Positions 16,011 to 25,044 of a stretch of DNA of 49,371 nucleotides are shown piece after piece. The position numbers were made by a program, and so were the translations under genes. The notes beneath the pieces were generated by a model that was not told the origin of the DNA, searched no databases, and was given only the letters and a program-made list of their open reading frames with translations. Position 1 is the first letter of the stretch, and the number at the start of each line of letters is the position of its first letter. This DNA is from JBGYPP01 sp041838515 (lineage in GTDB: Bacteria; Bacillota; Clostridia; Lachnospirales; Lachnospiraceae), in the NCBI GenBank assembly GCA_041838515.1, contig JBGYPP010000066.1:1-49371 (forward strand), given 5' to 3'.

Positions 16011-16044
16011 CCCCATATACAGCTTTTCTTATCCGGCCGCCTCG

Positions 16045-16467
16045 TCAAATGGCAAAGCTGCCGTCTTCCTCTCCGTTGAATACGTAATAGGCCAGACCCT
16101 CCTCCGGCTTCACATACAGCTCCACTGTCTTGAGGGCGGCAGGCTTCTTCTTCAAATCATACTCCCACACGTCCTTGGCAATCTTGACCAAATCCTCCTG
16201 GGTGTAGGATTTGCCGGAGAATTGAATATGAATATTGGCGCTGGTCCCAGCCTTGGCCTTACGGACAGGCTTGGCCGATTCCTCCTTAGCCGGCGCTTCC
16301 GCCTTGGCCTTGGCAGTCTTCTTAGGAGCCGTCTCCGCCTTTGCTTCCTTAGTCTTTGCTGCTGTCTTTACCGCCTTAGCCTTGGTTTCCTTGGCCTCCT
16401 CTGCCTTAACCGCCTTTACTTCCTCTGCCTGCGGCGCTGCCGCTTCCTTGGTCTTTCTCACAGCCAT
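16045..16467 (-). CDS. DUF6465-like Lys/Ala-rich protein
   Basis: The 140-residue protein has a long low-complexity N-terminal half (about 1-75) built of Lys, Ala, Glu and Thr, which looks disordered and resembles histone-H1-like tails. The compact C-terminal domain (about 78-140; IHIQFSGKSYTQEDLVKIAK, LKTVELYVKPEEGLAYYVFNGEEDGSF) is recognisable as the DUF6465 family found in Lachnospiraceae. Function is unknown. ATG 16467 has GGGGAGG seven bases upstream; a TTG two codons earlier is less likely. It is monocistronic, with its own promoter (16541-16570) and a strong terminator. Confidence 0.8.
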   Translation of the reverse strand: MAVRKTKEAAAPQAEEVKAVKAEEAKETKAKAVKTAAKTKEAKAETAPKKTAKAKAEAPAKEESAKPVRKAKAGTSANIHIQFSGKSYTQEDLVKIAKDVWEYDLKKKPAALKTVELYVKPEEGLAYYVFNGEEDGSFAI

Positions 16468-16540
16468 CTGCAATTCCTCCCCTTAGTCCTTTGTCCTTAT
16501 CTGCAAAATTGTCAGCTTGCTCGCCTGGCAACTTTCCCAC

Positions 16541-16570
16541 AGTGTATGCCATACTTCTTGGATTTGTCAA
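16541..16570 (-). promoter_or_regulatory. Promoter of the DUF6465-like gene
   Basis: On the minus strand TTGACA (16570-16565), an 18-base spacer and TACACT (16546-16541) lie about 70 bases upstream of the start codon. Confidence 0.55.
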
Positions 16571-16585
16571 CCTAAGCAGGCCATT

Positions 16586-17428
16586 TTATGCAAAAAAACC
16601 GAAATAGAGCAACACGGCAGCCGCCAAGGCGATTCTATACCAGCCAAAGATAACAAAATCCCGTTTTTTTACATACTGTATCAGGAACCGCAGGGCCAGC
16701 ACAGATACGCCAAAGGCCACCAGACTGCCCACTGTCAGCAGCAAGCCCTCCTGGCCGCTGAGAGCCCCGTCAAAGCGCAGAGCCTTGAGCAGGCTGGCGC
16801 CAAACATCACCGGTATGGCGAGAAAAAATGTGTACTCCGCCGCCACAGTCCGAGATATGCCCAGGAGCAATGCGCCCACGATGGTGGCACCGGAACGGGA
16901 GGTTCCGGGAAAGACTGCCGCAAGCACCTGAAACAAACCTATATACAGCGCCAGGCGGGGGCTAAGCTGCTCCAATGTCTGCACGGCAAACTCCCTGCCC
17001 TTGAGCCTATGTTCCAGCAGCAAAAACGCTGCACCAAAGACCAGCAAGGCCATGGCCACAGGCACGGGCTTGTAAAATAAAGCCTCCAAGTGTTCATCAA
17101 ACAACAGGCCAATGACTGCGGCCGGCAGACAGGATATCAGTATCAGCGCCCACATGCGCAGCACATCCATGCGCACCCCCCCCCCATGTTCCTCCCTGGC
17201 GGCCCTTCCCAGAGCCAAGGGAAAGAGCCGGGGCCAGTAGAGCAGCAGGACGGCGCAGATAGCGCCCAGCTGTATGACCACATCAAACAAGGCAAAAAAC
17301 CCCTCCTGCACCCCGGAAAAGGGCAGCCAGTGCTCCAGCAGCAGCAGATGCCCCGTACTGCTGATGGGCAGCCACTCCGTAATACCCTCCACTATGCCGT
17401 ATACCGCCGCTTTCCAAACCTCCTGCAT
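16586..17428 (-). CDS. uppP: Undecaprenyl-diphosphatase UppP (BacA)
   Basis: The 280-residue integral membrane phosphatase regenerates undecaprenyl phosphate from its diphosphate for peptidoglycan and other glycans. Both family motifs are present: EGITEWLPISSTGHL near the N-terminus (residues about 13-27) and PGTSRSGATIVGALLLGISR (about 160-180). It has about seven or eight hydrophobic helices and normal length. AAGGAGGG lies immediately upstream of ATG 17428. It is a single gene divergent from the small plus-strand gene at 17511. It supplies the carrier lipid that the nearby glycan locus would also use. Confidence 0.96.
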   Translation of the reverse strand: MQEVWKAAVYGIVEGITEWLPISSTGHLLLLEHWLPFSGVQEGFFALFDVVIQLGAICAVLLLYWPRLFPLALGRAAREEHGGGVRMDVLRMWALILISCLPAAVIGLLFDEHLEALFYKPVPVAMALLVFGAAFLLLEHRLKGREFAVQTLEQLSPRLALYIGLFQVLAAVFPGTSRSGATIVGALLLGISRTVAAEYTFFLAIPVMFGASLLKALRFDGALSGQEGLLLTVGSLVAFGVSVLALRFLIQYVKKRDFVIFGWYRIALAAAVLLYFGFFA

Positions 17429-17447
17429 ACATCCCTCCTTAACCCAG

Positions 17448-17477
17448 TTGTCAAAAAAATATACGACGTGCTATGAT
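17448..17477 (+). promoter_or_regulatory. Promoter of the small gene at 17511
   Basis: TTGTCA (17448-17453), an 18-base spacer and TATGAT (17472-17477) on the plus strand put a start near 17484, 27 bases before the ATG. Confidence 0.55.
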
Positions 17478-17510
17478 ACCCAGGACGATATCCTCGGAAA
17501 GGAATGGCCC

Positions 17511-17753
17511 ATGGATAAAGAAACAGCCAAAAAGCAACTGTATACATTTTGCCTTTCCCAGAGCCTGCCCGGCCGGGAGGAGGCCGCCATGGCCCTGATG
17601 GACGAGCTTATAGCCCGGCAAGAAGCCGGCCGCCTAAACCCCGTCTACCTGTTGGGTCTGATGCCCAGGGTAAAAAAATGCCTGCGGCCCGAGTCCCTGG
17701 ATCCGGTATTGGCCAGGGCAAAGGCCTATTACAAAACCTATGTCAAGGGCTGA
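17511..17753 (+). CDS. Small helical protein of unknown function
   Basis: The 80-residue soluble protein has no membrane segment. It is predicted to be mostly helical (ETAKKQLYTFCLSQSLPG, EEAAMALMDELIARQEAG, LARAKAYYKTYVKG). ATG 17511 follows AAAGGA by seven bases and a recognisable promoter. An upstream in-frame extension would overlap the uppP start and is rejected. It is divergent from uppP and convergent with the helicase gene. I do not recognise the family; it reads like a small regulatory or accessory protein, but nothing in the sequence proves a role. Confidence 0.65.
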   Translation: MDKETAKKQLYTFCLSQSLPGREEAAMALMDELIARQEAGRLNPVYLLGLMPRVKKCLRPESLDPVLARAKAYYKTYVKG

Positions 17754-17846
17754 GTATGGCTTGCGCCAGGGCTGTATCCGGCTATTCCATGCCCTTGCCT
17801 TTCCTATCCCAAGGCCATTCCTCGTCTTATTCCTTGGCCAGCCCCT

Positions 17847-17918
17847 GGCTTTTGCACTGACTTTTGCACTGGCTTTTGCACTGGCTTTTGCCCTGGCTTC
17901 TGCTCCAGCTTCCGCCTC
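17847..17918. repeat. 12-bp tandem repeat, about six copies, between convergent genes
   Basis: Four near-identical copies of GGCTTTTGCACT (17847-17894) are followed by two decayed copies to 17918. They lie in the gap between the stops of the convergent genes at 17753 and 17932. On the minus strand one frame would read QKPVQKPVQ and on the plus strand FALAFALA, but neither frame is a supported gene. The rest of this 178-base gap holds nothing else I can name. Confidence 0.85.
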
Positions 17919-17931
17919 AGCCCTCTACCGT

Positions 17932-20106
17932 CTAATCCCCGGCATCCCTCTGCTCTATCACTACCCCATCCTCTATGACCACATAGGGCAAATCTTGATA
18001 TTCCAAACTCTGCAGCAGCCTCTCCAGCGAGGAAGCTCCGGCCACCTGCCCCCACCGGGTCTTGCGCAGGCTGTATCCCAGCAATTTGTGCAGGGTCAGC
18101 GCCGATTCACCCCGGCAGACCCAGGACTCCCCCTCCCTACAGATTACCACATGGTCAGGATACCTTTCGGCCCAACTTTCATATTCCCCCCGCTGCTCAG
18201 ACAAACCGCCCTTGCCGCCGCCGGCTGACTCCCCTGTCCGGGGCTCCACCCTCTCTCCACTGCACAGCTCCTGGACAAAGCAGGATTTGGCATTTTCTAT
18301 GCCAAATATGGTCAGATGCCGCTTTGCCCTGGTGATGGCCACATAAAACAGCCTTCTCTCCTCCTCCACCTCCTGGTCCGGGCGTCCCAGCTCCACACCC
18401 TTAGATATAGCTGTCTTGGGAAAAATGCCATCGCATACGTCCAACAGCAGCACCCTGTCAAATTCCAAGCCCTTAGAGGAATGTATGGTAGAAAGCTGGA
18501 ATTTCACCCCCTCCCCCTCCTTGGACTGCGCAAAGCAATTTTGCAAATATTCCAGCCTTTCCAGAAAGCCCTCCACCGTGCCCTCCTGACGGGCTATCTG
18601 CCTGAGCAGATACAGCTTGTCCTTGTCCAGGCCGTTTTTTTGCATATATTCCCCATATCCCATGGGCTGCTCTATCCGGTAGAGCGCCTTTTCCGGCGGC
18701 TCTGCGGCCATCTTGGCCAAATGGGCGGCCAGCGTCCTGCACCGCATGGAGGCAAAGCGGCCCAGATCCCGCATATGGCCTAGAGCCTCCAGAACCGGCA
18801 GGCCTTTCTCCTCCGCCAAACGGCAAAGACGGAGGGCCTTTTCCCTGGTGAGAAAGCTCTGGCAAGTATAATACCAACGCTGGAACAGCTCCCCATCCCA
18901 GGGACGCAGGGAAAAAAGCAGTATATTCTCTATATCCCGCACCACTCTGTGGCTGAAAAATCCTATATCCCGACCCCGTATCCTATAGGATATGCCCCCT
19001 CGCTCCAGCAAATCCACCAAAGGCAGGGCGTGTTCATTATCCCGAAACAGAACTGCCGTATCCTGATCGCAATCCCGGGCCACCTTGAGCAGATATCCGT
19101 ACTGATTGTAGCGATGCCCCAGCCGCACAAAACAGATGGGCGGCCCCTCTCCCAGAGCCGGCTCCATATTTTTGGCATACCTCGCCTTGTTGTGCCGGAT
19201 AAAAGCCTCCGCCCGCCGCACGATATGGGCATTGGAGCGGTAATTTCTGTTCATGGTCAATATCTGCGCCCCGGCGAAGCGGCGGGAGAAATCCAATAGA
19301 GCCTGGGGATAGGCCCCGCGAAAGCCGTATATGCTCTGATCCTCATCCCCCACCATAAAGAGATTGCCCCTTTGGCCGGACAACAGCGTGATCATTTGGT
19401 GCTGTATCATGGAACTGTCCTGAGCCTCATCCACACACAGGTAGGCATATTGCCTCTGCAATCGCAAAAGCAGCTCCCCATCTCCCTGCAGCAAGTTATA
19501 GGCATAACGCATCTGGTCGTCATAATCCATAAGCCCCTGCTGCCGCAAGCTGGTGTTGTAGGCCTGAAACAAATCCCATAGGGGCAGCTTTTCCCTCTCC
19601 CCCAGACGGCGTATCTGCGGCTCCTGCAACATGGAATTCTTACAATAGGATATCAACATCTTTAGTCTATTGACATCGCTCTCCAGGGGATACTCCCCCA
19701 TGGCCTCCTGCCACAGCCGGCCCAGCAACCGGCCCTGCTCCTTTTCCTCGCCCAGCAGCGCAAATAAGGCCTTGCCCTTCTCCTTGGCATACCGGGCCAA
19801 AATCCTGGCGCACAGGCCGTTGATGGTGCGGAAATCCAAATCTCTGCCCAGGCTCTCTCCAAACATCTGTTCAAATCTCTTCCGCATATCCCTGGTGGCC
19901 GCCACCGTATATGTCAGGCACAAAATCCGCTTTGGGTCTATGCCCCGGCATAGCAGCATATACCCCAGCCGCGCCACCAACACGCTGGTCTTGCCGCTGC
20001 CCGGCACGGCCAGGAGCAGCACCGGCCCGTCCACCGCCTCCACTGCCCTGATCTGGCTCTGATGAAAATGCGGGCAATAGCGGCGGAGGAACTCCTCTCT
20101 ATCCAT
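17932..20106 (-). CDS. UvrD/Rep-family ATP-dependent DNA helicase
   Basis: The 724-residue superfamily 1A helicase has the Walker A motif LLAVPGSGKTSVLVARL near residue 35, motif Ia/Ib, the Walker B YLCVDEAQDSS (about 225), GDEDQSIYGFRGA (about 250), LSTIHSSKGLEFDRVLLLD (about 545) and motif VI FYVAITRAKRHLTIFG (about 610). It ends with a non-standard domain of about 100 residues instead of the PcrA C-terminal Tudor-like segment. It is therefore a UvrD-type paralogue, not certain PcrA. It translocates 3'-5' on single-stranded DNA in repair or fork rescue. ATG 20106 lies 17 bases after the stop of the next gene upstream (20123). Confidence 0.93.
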   Translation of the reverse strand: MDREEFLRRYCPHFHQSQIRAVEAVDGPVLLLAVPGSGKTSVLVARLGYMLLCRGIDPKRILCLTYTVAATRDMRKRFEQMFGESLGRDLDFRTINGLCARILARYAKEKGKALFALLGEEKEQGRLLGRLWQEAMGEYPLESDVNRLKMLISYCKNSMLQEPQIRRLGEREKLPLWDLFQAYNTSLRQQGLMDYDDQMRYAYNLLQGDGELLLRLQRQYAYLCVDEAQDSSMIQHQMITLLSGQRGNLFMVGDEDQSIYGFRGAYPQALLDFSRRFAGAQILTMNRNYRSNAHIVRRAEAFIRHNKARYAKNMEPALGEGPPICFVRLGHRYNQYGYLLKVARDCDQDTAVLFRDNEHALPLVDLLERGGISYRIRGRDIGFFSHRVVRDIENILLFSLRPWDGELFQRWYYTCQSFLTREKALRLCRLAEEKGLPVLEALGHMRDLGRFASMRCRTLAAHLAKMAAEPPEKALYRIEQPMGYGEYMQKNGLDKDKLYLLRQIARQEGTVEGFLERLEYLQNCFAQSKEGEGVKFQLSTIHSSKGLEFDRVLLLDVCDGIFPKTAISKGVELGRPDQEVEEERRLFYVAITRAKRHLTIFGIENAKSCFVQELCSGERVEPRTGESAGGGKGGLSEQRGEYESWAERYPDHVVICREGESWVCRGESALTLHKLLGYSLRKTRWGQVAGASSLERLLQSLEYQDLPYVVIEDGVVIEQRDAGD

Positions 20107-20122
20107 ATGCCCTCCCCCGCCT

Positions 20123-21736
20123 CTAAGGGCTGCCCATGTCGTAGACAGCCATATGGCTGCTACGACCTACCAGCCTGGCGCCCTCACGGGCATATAAAGC
20201 ATCCAGCTCCCCTCCAGCGGGCAGGGATATATATCTGCTTTGCAATTGCTGTCTATTCTCCAACACATACTCCCGCATACAGCAGCTGATGCCAAAACCC
20301 TCGGGCAGGGCGTACAGCAGCTGCCATTGCATCAGCTCTGACCCTCCTCCGTCAGCCCTCTGATCCGAAAAAGTCCAGATGATCACATTGCCAAAACTGG
20401 GATGTGCCCCCGGTTCCAAGGCCAATTCCCGGGAGAATGCCTCCTGCCAATGGGCCAGCTCCGCCTCCCTCTCCTCCTGCCAGAAGGGCACCTGATAGGC
20501 ATAGGGATCCCGCCCCTGGGCCAAAAAGAGATAGGCCAGCACTGCCCCGCCAAACATAGCCTTTTTGAAAAAGCGGGTGTCCATGCGGCTGATGGCCACC
20601 AGCGCCACCGCGGAAAAGGTCAGCAGATGCTTGCTGCCCTCCTCTAGCCTATACATCAGGAGCAGCGCTGACCCCATGGCCAAAAAGGACAGGGCCAGAT
20701 GCCCGTAGAGCAGGGCCTCCCGCCTCTGCCGCATCCTCCACTTCTCCCAAGTATAAATACACAAAATCAAGCCCAGAGCGGCAAAGCTGGCCAGGAAAGC
20801 GCCCACCCAGGACTGGCCGTACAAGGCCCTTTGTGCCTCCTGGATACTGGCCAGCCCCATGTGCCACAGCCGGCCAAAAAAGTAATGCAGAGCCTCTCCC
20901 AGAGGCTTTCGCCAAAAATTGCTCAGCCACTGCGTTTCAAACAGGGGCCGGAAATAGGCCGCTCCAAGATTGGCCTTGAGCCAAGCATATCCAAGCACAG
21001 CGCAGAGCCCGGCCAGGCCTCCCCAGACATATCCCCATCTCCTCCAGAGGATTATGCCAAAGCCTATGGGCAGCAGCAAAAACAAGACCAGATAGGGCCG
21101 CATCCACACCATGGTCACGCCCAGCACATACATTGCGGCCAGGCTTCCCGCCCCCGGCTTACGCATATGGGCTATGGAGAGGCCAAAGAAGAATATAACC
21201 AGGGAAAAACAGATAATCTCCGGCATGCCGGAGAGCATATATCGCACAAAGGGCCTAAAGGTCCAAAACAACAGGGCCAGCAGCCCCACAGACCTCCAAG
21301 AAGGCCTGGCCAGAAGACCATAGAGCAGCAGCGCCAGACTGAGGAGAAAAATATTGTAAAGAATAGGGCTTAGCAGGCCCCAGCCAAACAGCCTGCCCAG
21401 AAGCAGCCAAGGCCAGACCAGCACGGGACTCCAGGCCGCAAAGGAAAGCCTTGCGGCATGGCTTTCATTAAAACCGAAATACCCCCGGGGGTATCCCATG
21501 TCCACCATGGCCTCCACCTGCTTGAAATAAAACAATTCATCATTCCAGGGCGAGGCCGGCAGATACACCTCCCCCAGGCTGCGCCCCTCCATGGCCAGAT
21601 ACACCAGCACGGCCAGCAGGGGCAGCGCCGCCAGGCAAAGGGCCTTAGCAAGCATGCCCCAGCCTCCTATTATACCCGGCAGGCGGACAGCCCTGGCCAA
21701 AAAAGCCGCGCCATCATTCCTCTTGTCCATGCCCAT
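20123..21736 (-). CDS. GT-C-like multi-pass membrane protein
   Basis: The 537-residue protein has about ten to twelve membrane helices. A first extracytoplasmic loop contains an acidic pair in a typical GT-C position (ASPWNDELFYFKQVEAMVDM, residues about 65-84), and a soluble C-terminal segment follows (about 440-537). It probably transfers a sugar from a polyprenyl-phosphate donor outside the membrane; this is inference from architecture. Two ATGs (21736 and 21730) are possible; both overlap the end of the GNAT-GT2 fusion gene, so translation is coupled. It is the last gene of the minus-strand glycan operon. Confidence 0.7.
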   Translation of the reverse strand: MGMDKRNDGAAFLARAVRLPGIIGGWGMLAKALCLAALPLLAVLVYLAMEGRSLGEVYLPASPWNDELFYFKQVEAMVDMGYPRGYFGFNESHAARLSFAAWSPVLVWPWLLLGRLFGWGLLSPILYNIFLLSLALLLYGLLARPSWRSVGLLALLFWTFRPFVRYMLSGMPEIICFSLVIFFFGLSIAHMRKPGAGSLAAMYVLGVTMVWMRPYLVLFLLLPIGFGIILWRRWGYVWGGLAGLCAVLGYAWLKANLGAAYFRPLFETQWLSNFWRKPLGEALHYFFGRLWHMGLASIQEAQRALYGQSWVGAFLASFAALGLILCIYTWEKWRMRQRREALLYGHLALSFLAMGSALLLMYRLEEGSKHLLTFSAVALVAISRMDTRFFKKAMFGGAVLAYLFLAQGRDPYAYQVPFWQEEREAELAHWQEAFSRELALEPGAHPSFGNVIIWTFSDQRADGGGSELMQWQLLYALPEGFGISCCMREYVLENRQQLQSRYISLPAGGELDALYAREGARLVGRSSHMAVYDMGSP

Positions 21737-23195
21737 ACCCTATTTTCTCCCGCACCACATATTGGGGGGAACGGTTGAGGCCCATATACATACGGCCTAT
21801 ATACTCCCCCACCATGCCCAAAAGCAACATCAGCATGCCGCCAAAAAAGACCACAGCCGCCATCAGCGCGCTAAAACCCACCGGCACCAGCGGATTGCAC
21901 AGACGCTTGACTATGGTATAAAAACCATACAGGAAACCCAGTCCGGCAAAGGCGATGCCAAAGCCCGTGGCCAGCCGCAGAGGCTGTATGGAAAAGGCCG
22001 TAAAACCGTTGAGCCAAAGCCCCAGCAACTTGGAAAGGGTGTAACCGGACTCACCCACCTGCCTCTCCCTATGCTCCACCCTTACATTGCCCAAATTCTT
22101 TGTGGCGCGCAGTACCAGACCTATGACATAGGGATAGGGATAATCATAGCGCAGAAGCTCCTTGACCAAAAACCTCTTTACGGCAAAATAGCTGGAAATA
22201 TAGAGCCGGGGCGGCTTGTGCAACAGCAATCGCAACATCCACTCATTGATCAGGCTACCAAAGTTGCGGAACCAGCTATGCTTCTTCTCTCCATAAGAGG
22301 CATAAACGGCATCCAGCCCCCCCTCCAGAGCCTTTAGCAGCTTGCCCGCCTCTGAGGGCGGGGTCTGCCCATCGTCATCCAGACAGACTACATACTCCCC
22401 TCCAGCCTGCCCCAGGCCTGCCATCAGGGCGGCGTGCTGGCCAAAATTTTTGGCCAGATTCAGACCCATGCAATGGGGGTTTTCCCAACATATGTTCTGT
22501 ATGCACTCCCAGGTGTCATCCGGGGAGGCGTCATTGACCATACAAATCTCATACCTATATTCCGGCAGAGCCTCCATGGCCCGGGATATGCCCTCCACCA
22601 CAGAAGGCAGGGTGCCGCTGGATCGGTAACAGGGCAGGACAAAGCTGACCAGCTTGCACCGCCTGTCAAAGGCATGACAGGCCATCCAGAGCATATCCCT
22701 GCGCCGCCCCTGGATCTGCACCTCCCCCCGGAGATACCCCTCCTGGACAAACCCCGCCTTTTTGTACATCTCTATGGCCGGCCGGTTGTCAGCAAACACC
22801 CGGAGATAGATCTTTGACAGACCCAGGGAGCCGAAGCCCAGCTCCAGCATCATCCGGGTGGCTTCCAGGCCATATCCCCGGCCCCGGGCGGCCTCCTCCC
22901 CCAGGAAAATGCCAAATTCCGCCCTACCGTGCTCCATGTCTATATCACGCAGATACACACAGCCCACGCCCTCAGTCCCCGGCTTGGGCAGAATAATATA
23001 TTGCAGGGCCTTGCCGCCCTCCACCTGGCTTTTATGCCAGCGGGAATGGCCCTCCAAGGTCAGATCCTCCTGTATGACAAAATTTTTCTTCACCTCAGGA
23101 TGGTTACGCCAGGCGATTATGGAGATCCAGTCCGCCTCTGCCGCCGGCCGCAATGCTATACCCTGTCCGTCTATGTTCGCTCCCATATGCCTCAC
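21714..23195 (-). CDS. Fusion of GNAT N-acetyltransferase and polyprenyl-phosphate GT2
   Basis: The 493-residue protein joins two enzymes. Residues about 10-165 form a GNAT domain of the RimJ/PseH type (GIALRPAAEADW, the acetyl-CoA loop GEEAARGRGYGLEATRMML, and VFADNRPAIEMYKKAGFVQEG). Residues about 182-490 form a GT2 transferase (VSFVLPCYRSSG, ICMVNDASPDDTW, VVCLDDDGQTPPSE) with two C-terminal membrane helices, as in ArnC/GtrB enzymes that load undecaprenyl phosphate. The likely task is to acylate an amino sugar and put it on the carrier lipid. The start is GTG 23195, with ATG 23186 as an alternative. It overlaps the downstream gene by 23 bases. Confidence 0.85.
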   Translation of the reverse strand: MRHMGANIDGQGIALRPAAEADWISIIAWRNHPEVKKNFVIQEDLTLEGHSRWHKSQVEGGKALQYIILPKPGTEGVGCVYLRDIDMEHGRAEFGIFLGEEAARGRGYGLEATRMMLELGFGSLGLSKIYLRVFADNRPAIEMYKKAGFVQEGYLRGEVQIQGRRRDMLWMACHAFDRRCKLVSFVLPCYRSSGTLPSVVEGISRAMEALPEYRYEICMVNDASPDDTWECIQNICWENPHCMGLNLAKNFGQHAALMAGLGQAGGEYVVCLDDDGQTPPSEAGKLLKALEGGLDAVYASYGEKKHSWFRNFGSLINEWMLRLLLHKPPRLYISSYFAVKRFLVKELLRYDYPYPYVIGLVLRATKNLGNVRVEHRERQVGESGYTLSKLLGLWLNGFTAFSIQPLRLATGFGIAFAGLGFLYGFYTIVKRLCNPLVPVGFSALMAAVVFFGGMLMLLLGMVGEYIGRMYMGLNRSPQYVVREKIGYGHGQEE

Positions 23196-23204
23196 TATTC
23201 GCCC

Positions 23205-25043
23205 CTATTCCCACTGGGCTTTTTGTATGCCTCTTTGCCGTATCTGATATACACAGTAGCGCGCATCCCCCGCAGCCAGCGTATCCACCAACTCCACGGT
23301 CACCGGCCCGAAGCGCCGGCCCATATACTTGCCTATCCAACTGTGGTCCCGCCCCTGCTCAATGACAAAGTACACAGCCTCCCCCCAGAGCAGGGCCTCT
23401 GCGCCGTCCCCCGCGCCCCAGGCGGCAAAACGCTCCTTGAGATAGGGGCTGCCGTCCAACACGCCTCCGGCAGGAAGGTAATTTACGACCTGCCCTCCCG
23501 CCGCTCCGTCCACCTTTTCCACAAATCCCCGGACGGATTCCATATCCAGAAGAAACAGGCTTTCCCGGCGCAGGGCCAGTTGCTCCTTTAACTGCCTCCA
23601 GGGCGACAGCCGAGCTTTTTTCTCCCGCACCTGGCCATATCCCTGCCAGGCATTGTGCCAGCCGGCTATGACAAAGGCTATACAGAGCAGCGCTACCAAA
23701 GCCTGGCGCATATGTCTTTGCCTTCTGGCCCCATCCTTGCCGGAGCTTCTGTCTGCTCCAAAAAGCTTATCCCCCAGATTTCCCTGATCCGGCAGGGCGT
23801 AGGGCCGCATAGGCCCCCCCTCCAGCGCCAACATATTGACCAGAAAGCCAAAGAGCAAAAACACCTCAAAAAAGGCCAGAGACAGATATGCCCCCTCATC
23901 CCTCACCCCCTGCCACAGCCAGTAAAGCCACAGCAGAGTCCTGGCCAGAAATCCCAGCAAAAGCAGCAGCACCTGGCCGGCACGCCGTTGCCGCAGAGCC
24001 GCCACCAGAGCCAGGAGAAAGAACAGCAGGCTCATGGCTTGATAGCTGCCCATACCCACCAGAAAAGTTTTTCCATAGTCCACCCAGGTGGATTTCCACA
24101 GATGCTTATCCCCTATACGGCCGGCCAAATGCCGACGGAATAAGGCCAGCGTCTCCTCCGCAGCGCCCTGCTTCAGACTGCCGTCCAGCGCCGTATTGCC
24201 ATTCTCCAGCAGCATATAGCTGGCCTGACTGATGCCCCGGGCCTGATAGGCCTGCCTGTACTCCCCATAGGGCAGCAGGGCATTTTGGCTCTCCAGAATA
24301 GCCCGGCTGCGGTTGTAATCGATGTACCCCTGCCACTCTCCGCTTTGGTACACCCACAGATTGGCCAGGCCGCCCAGCAGGAATATGCCCAGGCCTATGC
24401 CCAAGAATGGCAACATCTGGCGGAATTTGCCATTCCAAAGCTGCCAGACCACGGCAAAGCCCAGAAAGAGCAGGGCCAATCCCAGACGCAGACCCAAGCC
24501 AAAGGCAAAGAAACACAACAGGCCAAAAAACAGCCCCTCCCACCAAGCCCTGCCCATATTTCTAGTCTGTGTCAACAACAAAAACAAGGCAGCTGCGCCG
24601 CTGCAGGCCGCCGTCATCTCATGGTCTATATGCAGCCAGTGTCGGGGTATGTAGGCAAGACACAGCAAGATGGCCGACAGAAAAAATATCCAGGCCTGCC
24701 ACTTGCCATCCTCCTTGGCCTCCCATACCAAAAAACCCATGCGCCACAGTATGACCAGCGTGGAAAATCCAAAAACCAACCCATGGAGCATGCCCATCCA
24801 GGGCAAGCCCCCCTGCCAGCCATAGAGCAGTGCCAGTCCCATGGAGAGGGGGAAACGTATATATAGGCCGCGGATCTCCGGCCGCCCCGTCAGCGCTCCC
24901 GACAGAGCCAGCTCCATCAGCGCATCCTCCTGCCGCACATAAAAATGCCATTCGGCAAACCCCAGTGCCGCCAAAGGCAGCAGACAGGCCACGGCCAGCA
25001 ACAGCAGGCCATACATTTTTCTCTTGGCAGCCTTGTTCATCAT
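23205..25043 (-). CDS. Large multi-pass membrane protein, GT-C-like
   Basis: The protein of about 612 residues has roughly eleven membrane helices and a soluble C-terminal domain (about 480-612). The first outside loop contains acidic residues (FYVRQEDALMELALSGALTG, about 36-55) in the place used by GT-C transferases. Several His/Glu-containing loops follow (HWLHIDHEMTAACSG). Family identity and substrate are unknown to me. The start is ATGATG just after the stop of the DegT gene, with GGAG overlapping that stop. ATG 25043 and 25040 are both possible. It sits between DegT and the GNAT-GT2 fusion. Confidence 0.65.
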   Translation of the reverse strand: MMNKAAKRKMYGLLLLAVACLLPLAALGFAEWHFYVRQEDALMELALSGALTGRPEIRGLYIRFPLSMGLALLYGWQGGLPWMGMLHGLVFGFSTLVILWRMGFLVWEAKEDGKWQAWIFFLSAILLCLAYIPRHWLHIDHEMTAACSGAAALFLLLTQTRNMGRAWWEGLFFGLLCFFAFGLGLRLGLALLFLGFAVVWQLWNGKFRQMLPFLGIGLGIFLLGGLANLWVYQSGEWQGYIDYNRSRAILESQNALLPYGEYRQAYQARGISQASYMLLENGNTALDGSLKQGAAEETLALFRRHLAGRIGDKHLWKSTWVDYGKTFLVGMGSYQAMSLLFFLLALVAALRQRRAGQVLLLLLGFLARTLLWLYWLWQGVRDEGAYLSLAFFEVFLLFGFLVNMLALEGGPMRPYALPDQGNLGDKLFGADRSSGKDGARRQRHMRQALVALLCIAFVIAGWHNAWQGYGQVREKKARLSPWRQLKEQLALRRESLFLLDMESVRGFVEKVDGAAGGQVVNYLPAGGVLDGSPYLKERFAAWGAGDGAEALLWGEAVYFVIEQGRDHSWIGKYMGRRFGPVTVELVDTLAAGDARYCVYQIRQRGIQKAQWE

Positions 25044-25044
25044 C

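Noticed and set aside
15954..16016. Upstream in-frame start for the membrane protein at 14577
   Set aside because: The extra residues are encoded by the terminator stem and T run of the preceding gene and have no ribosome site.
17740..18228. Plus-strand frame reading FALAFALA through the tandem repeat
   Set aside because: Produced by the 12-bp repeat; it is antisense to the helicase end and has no proper start signal.
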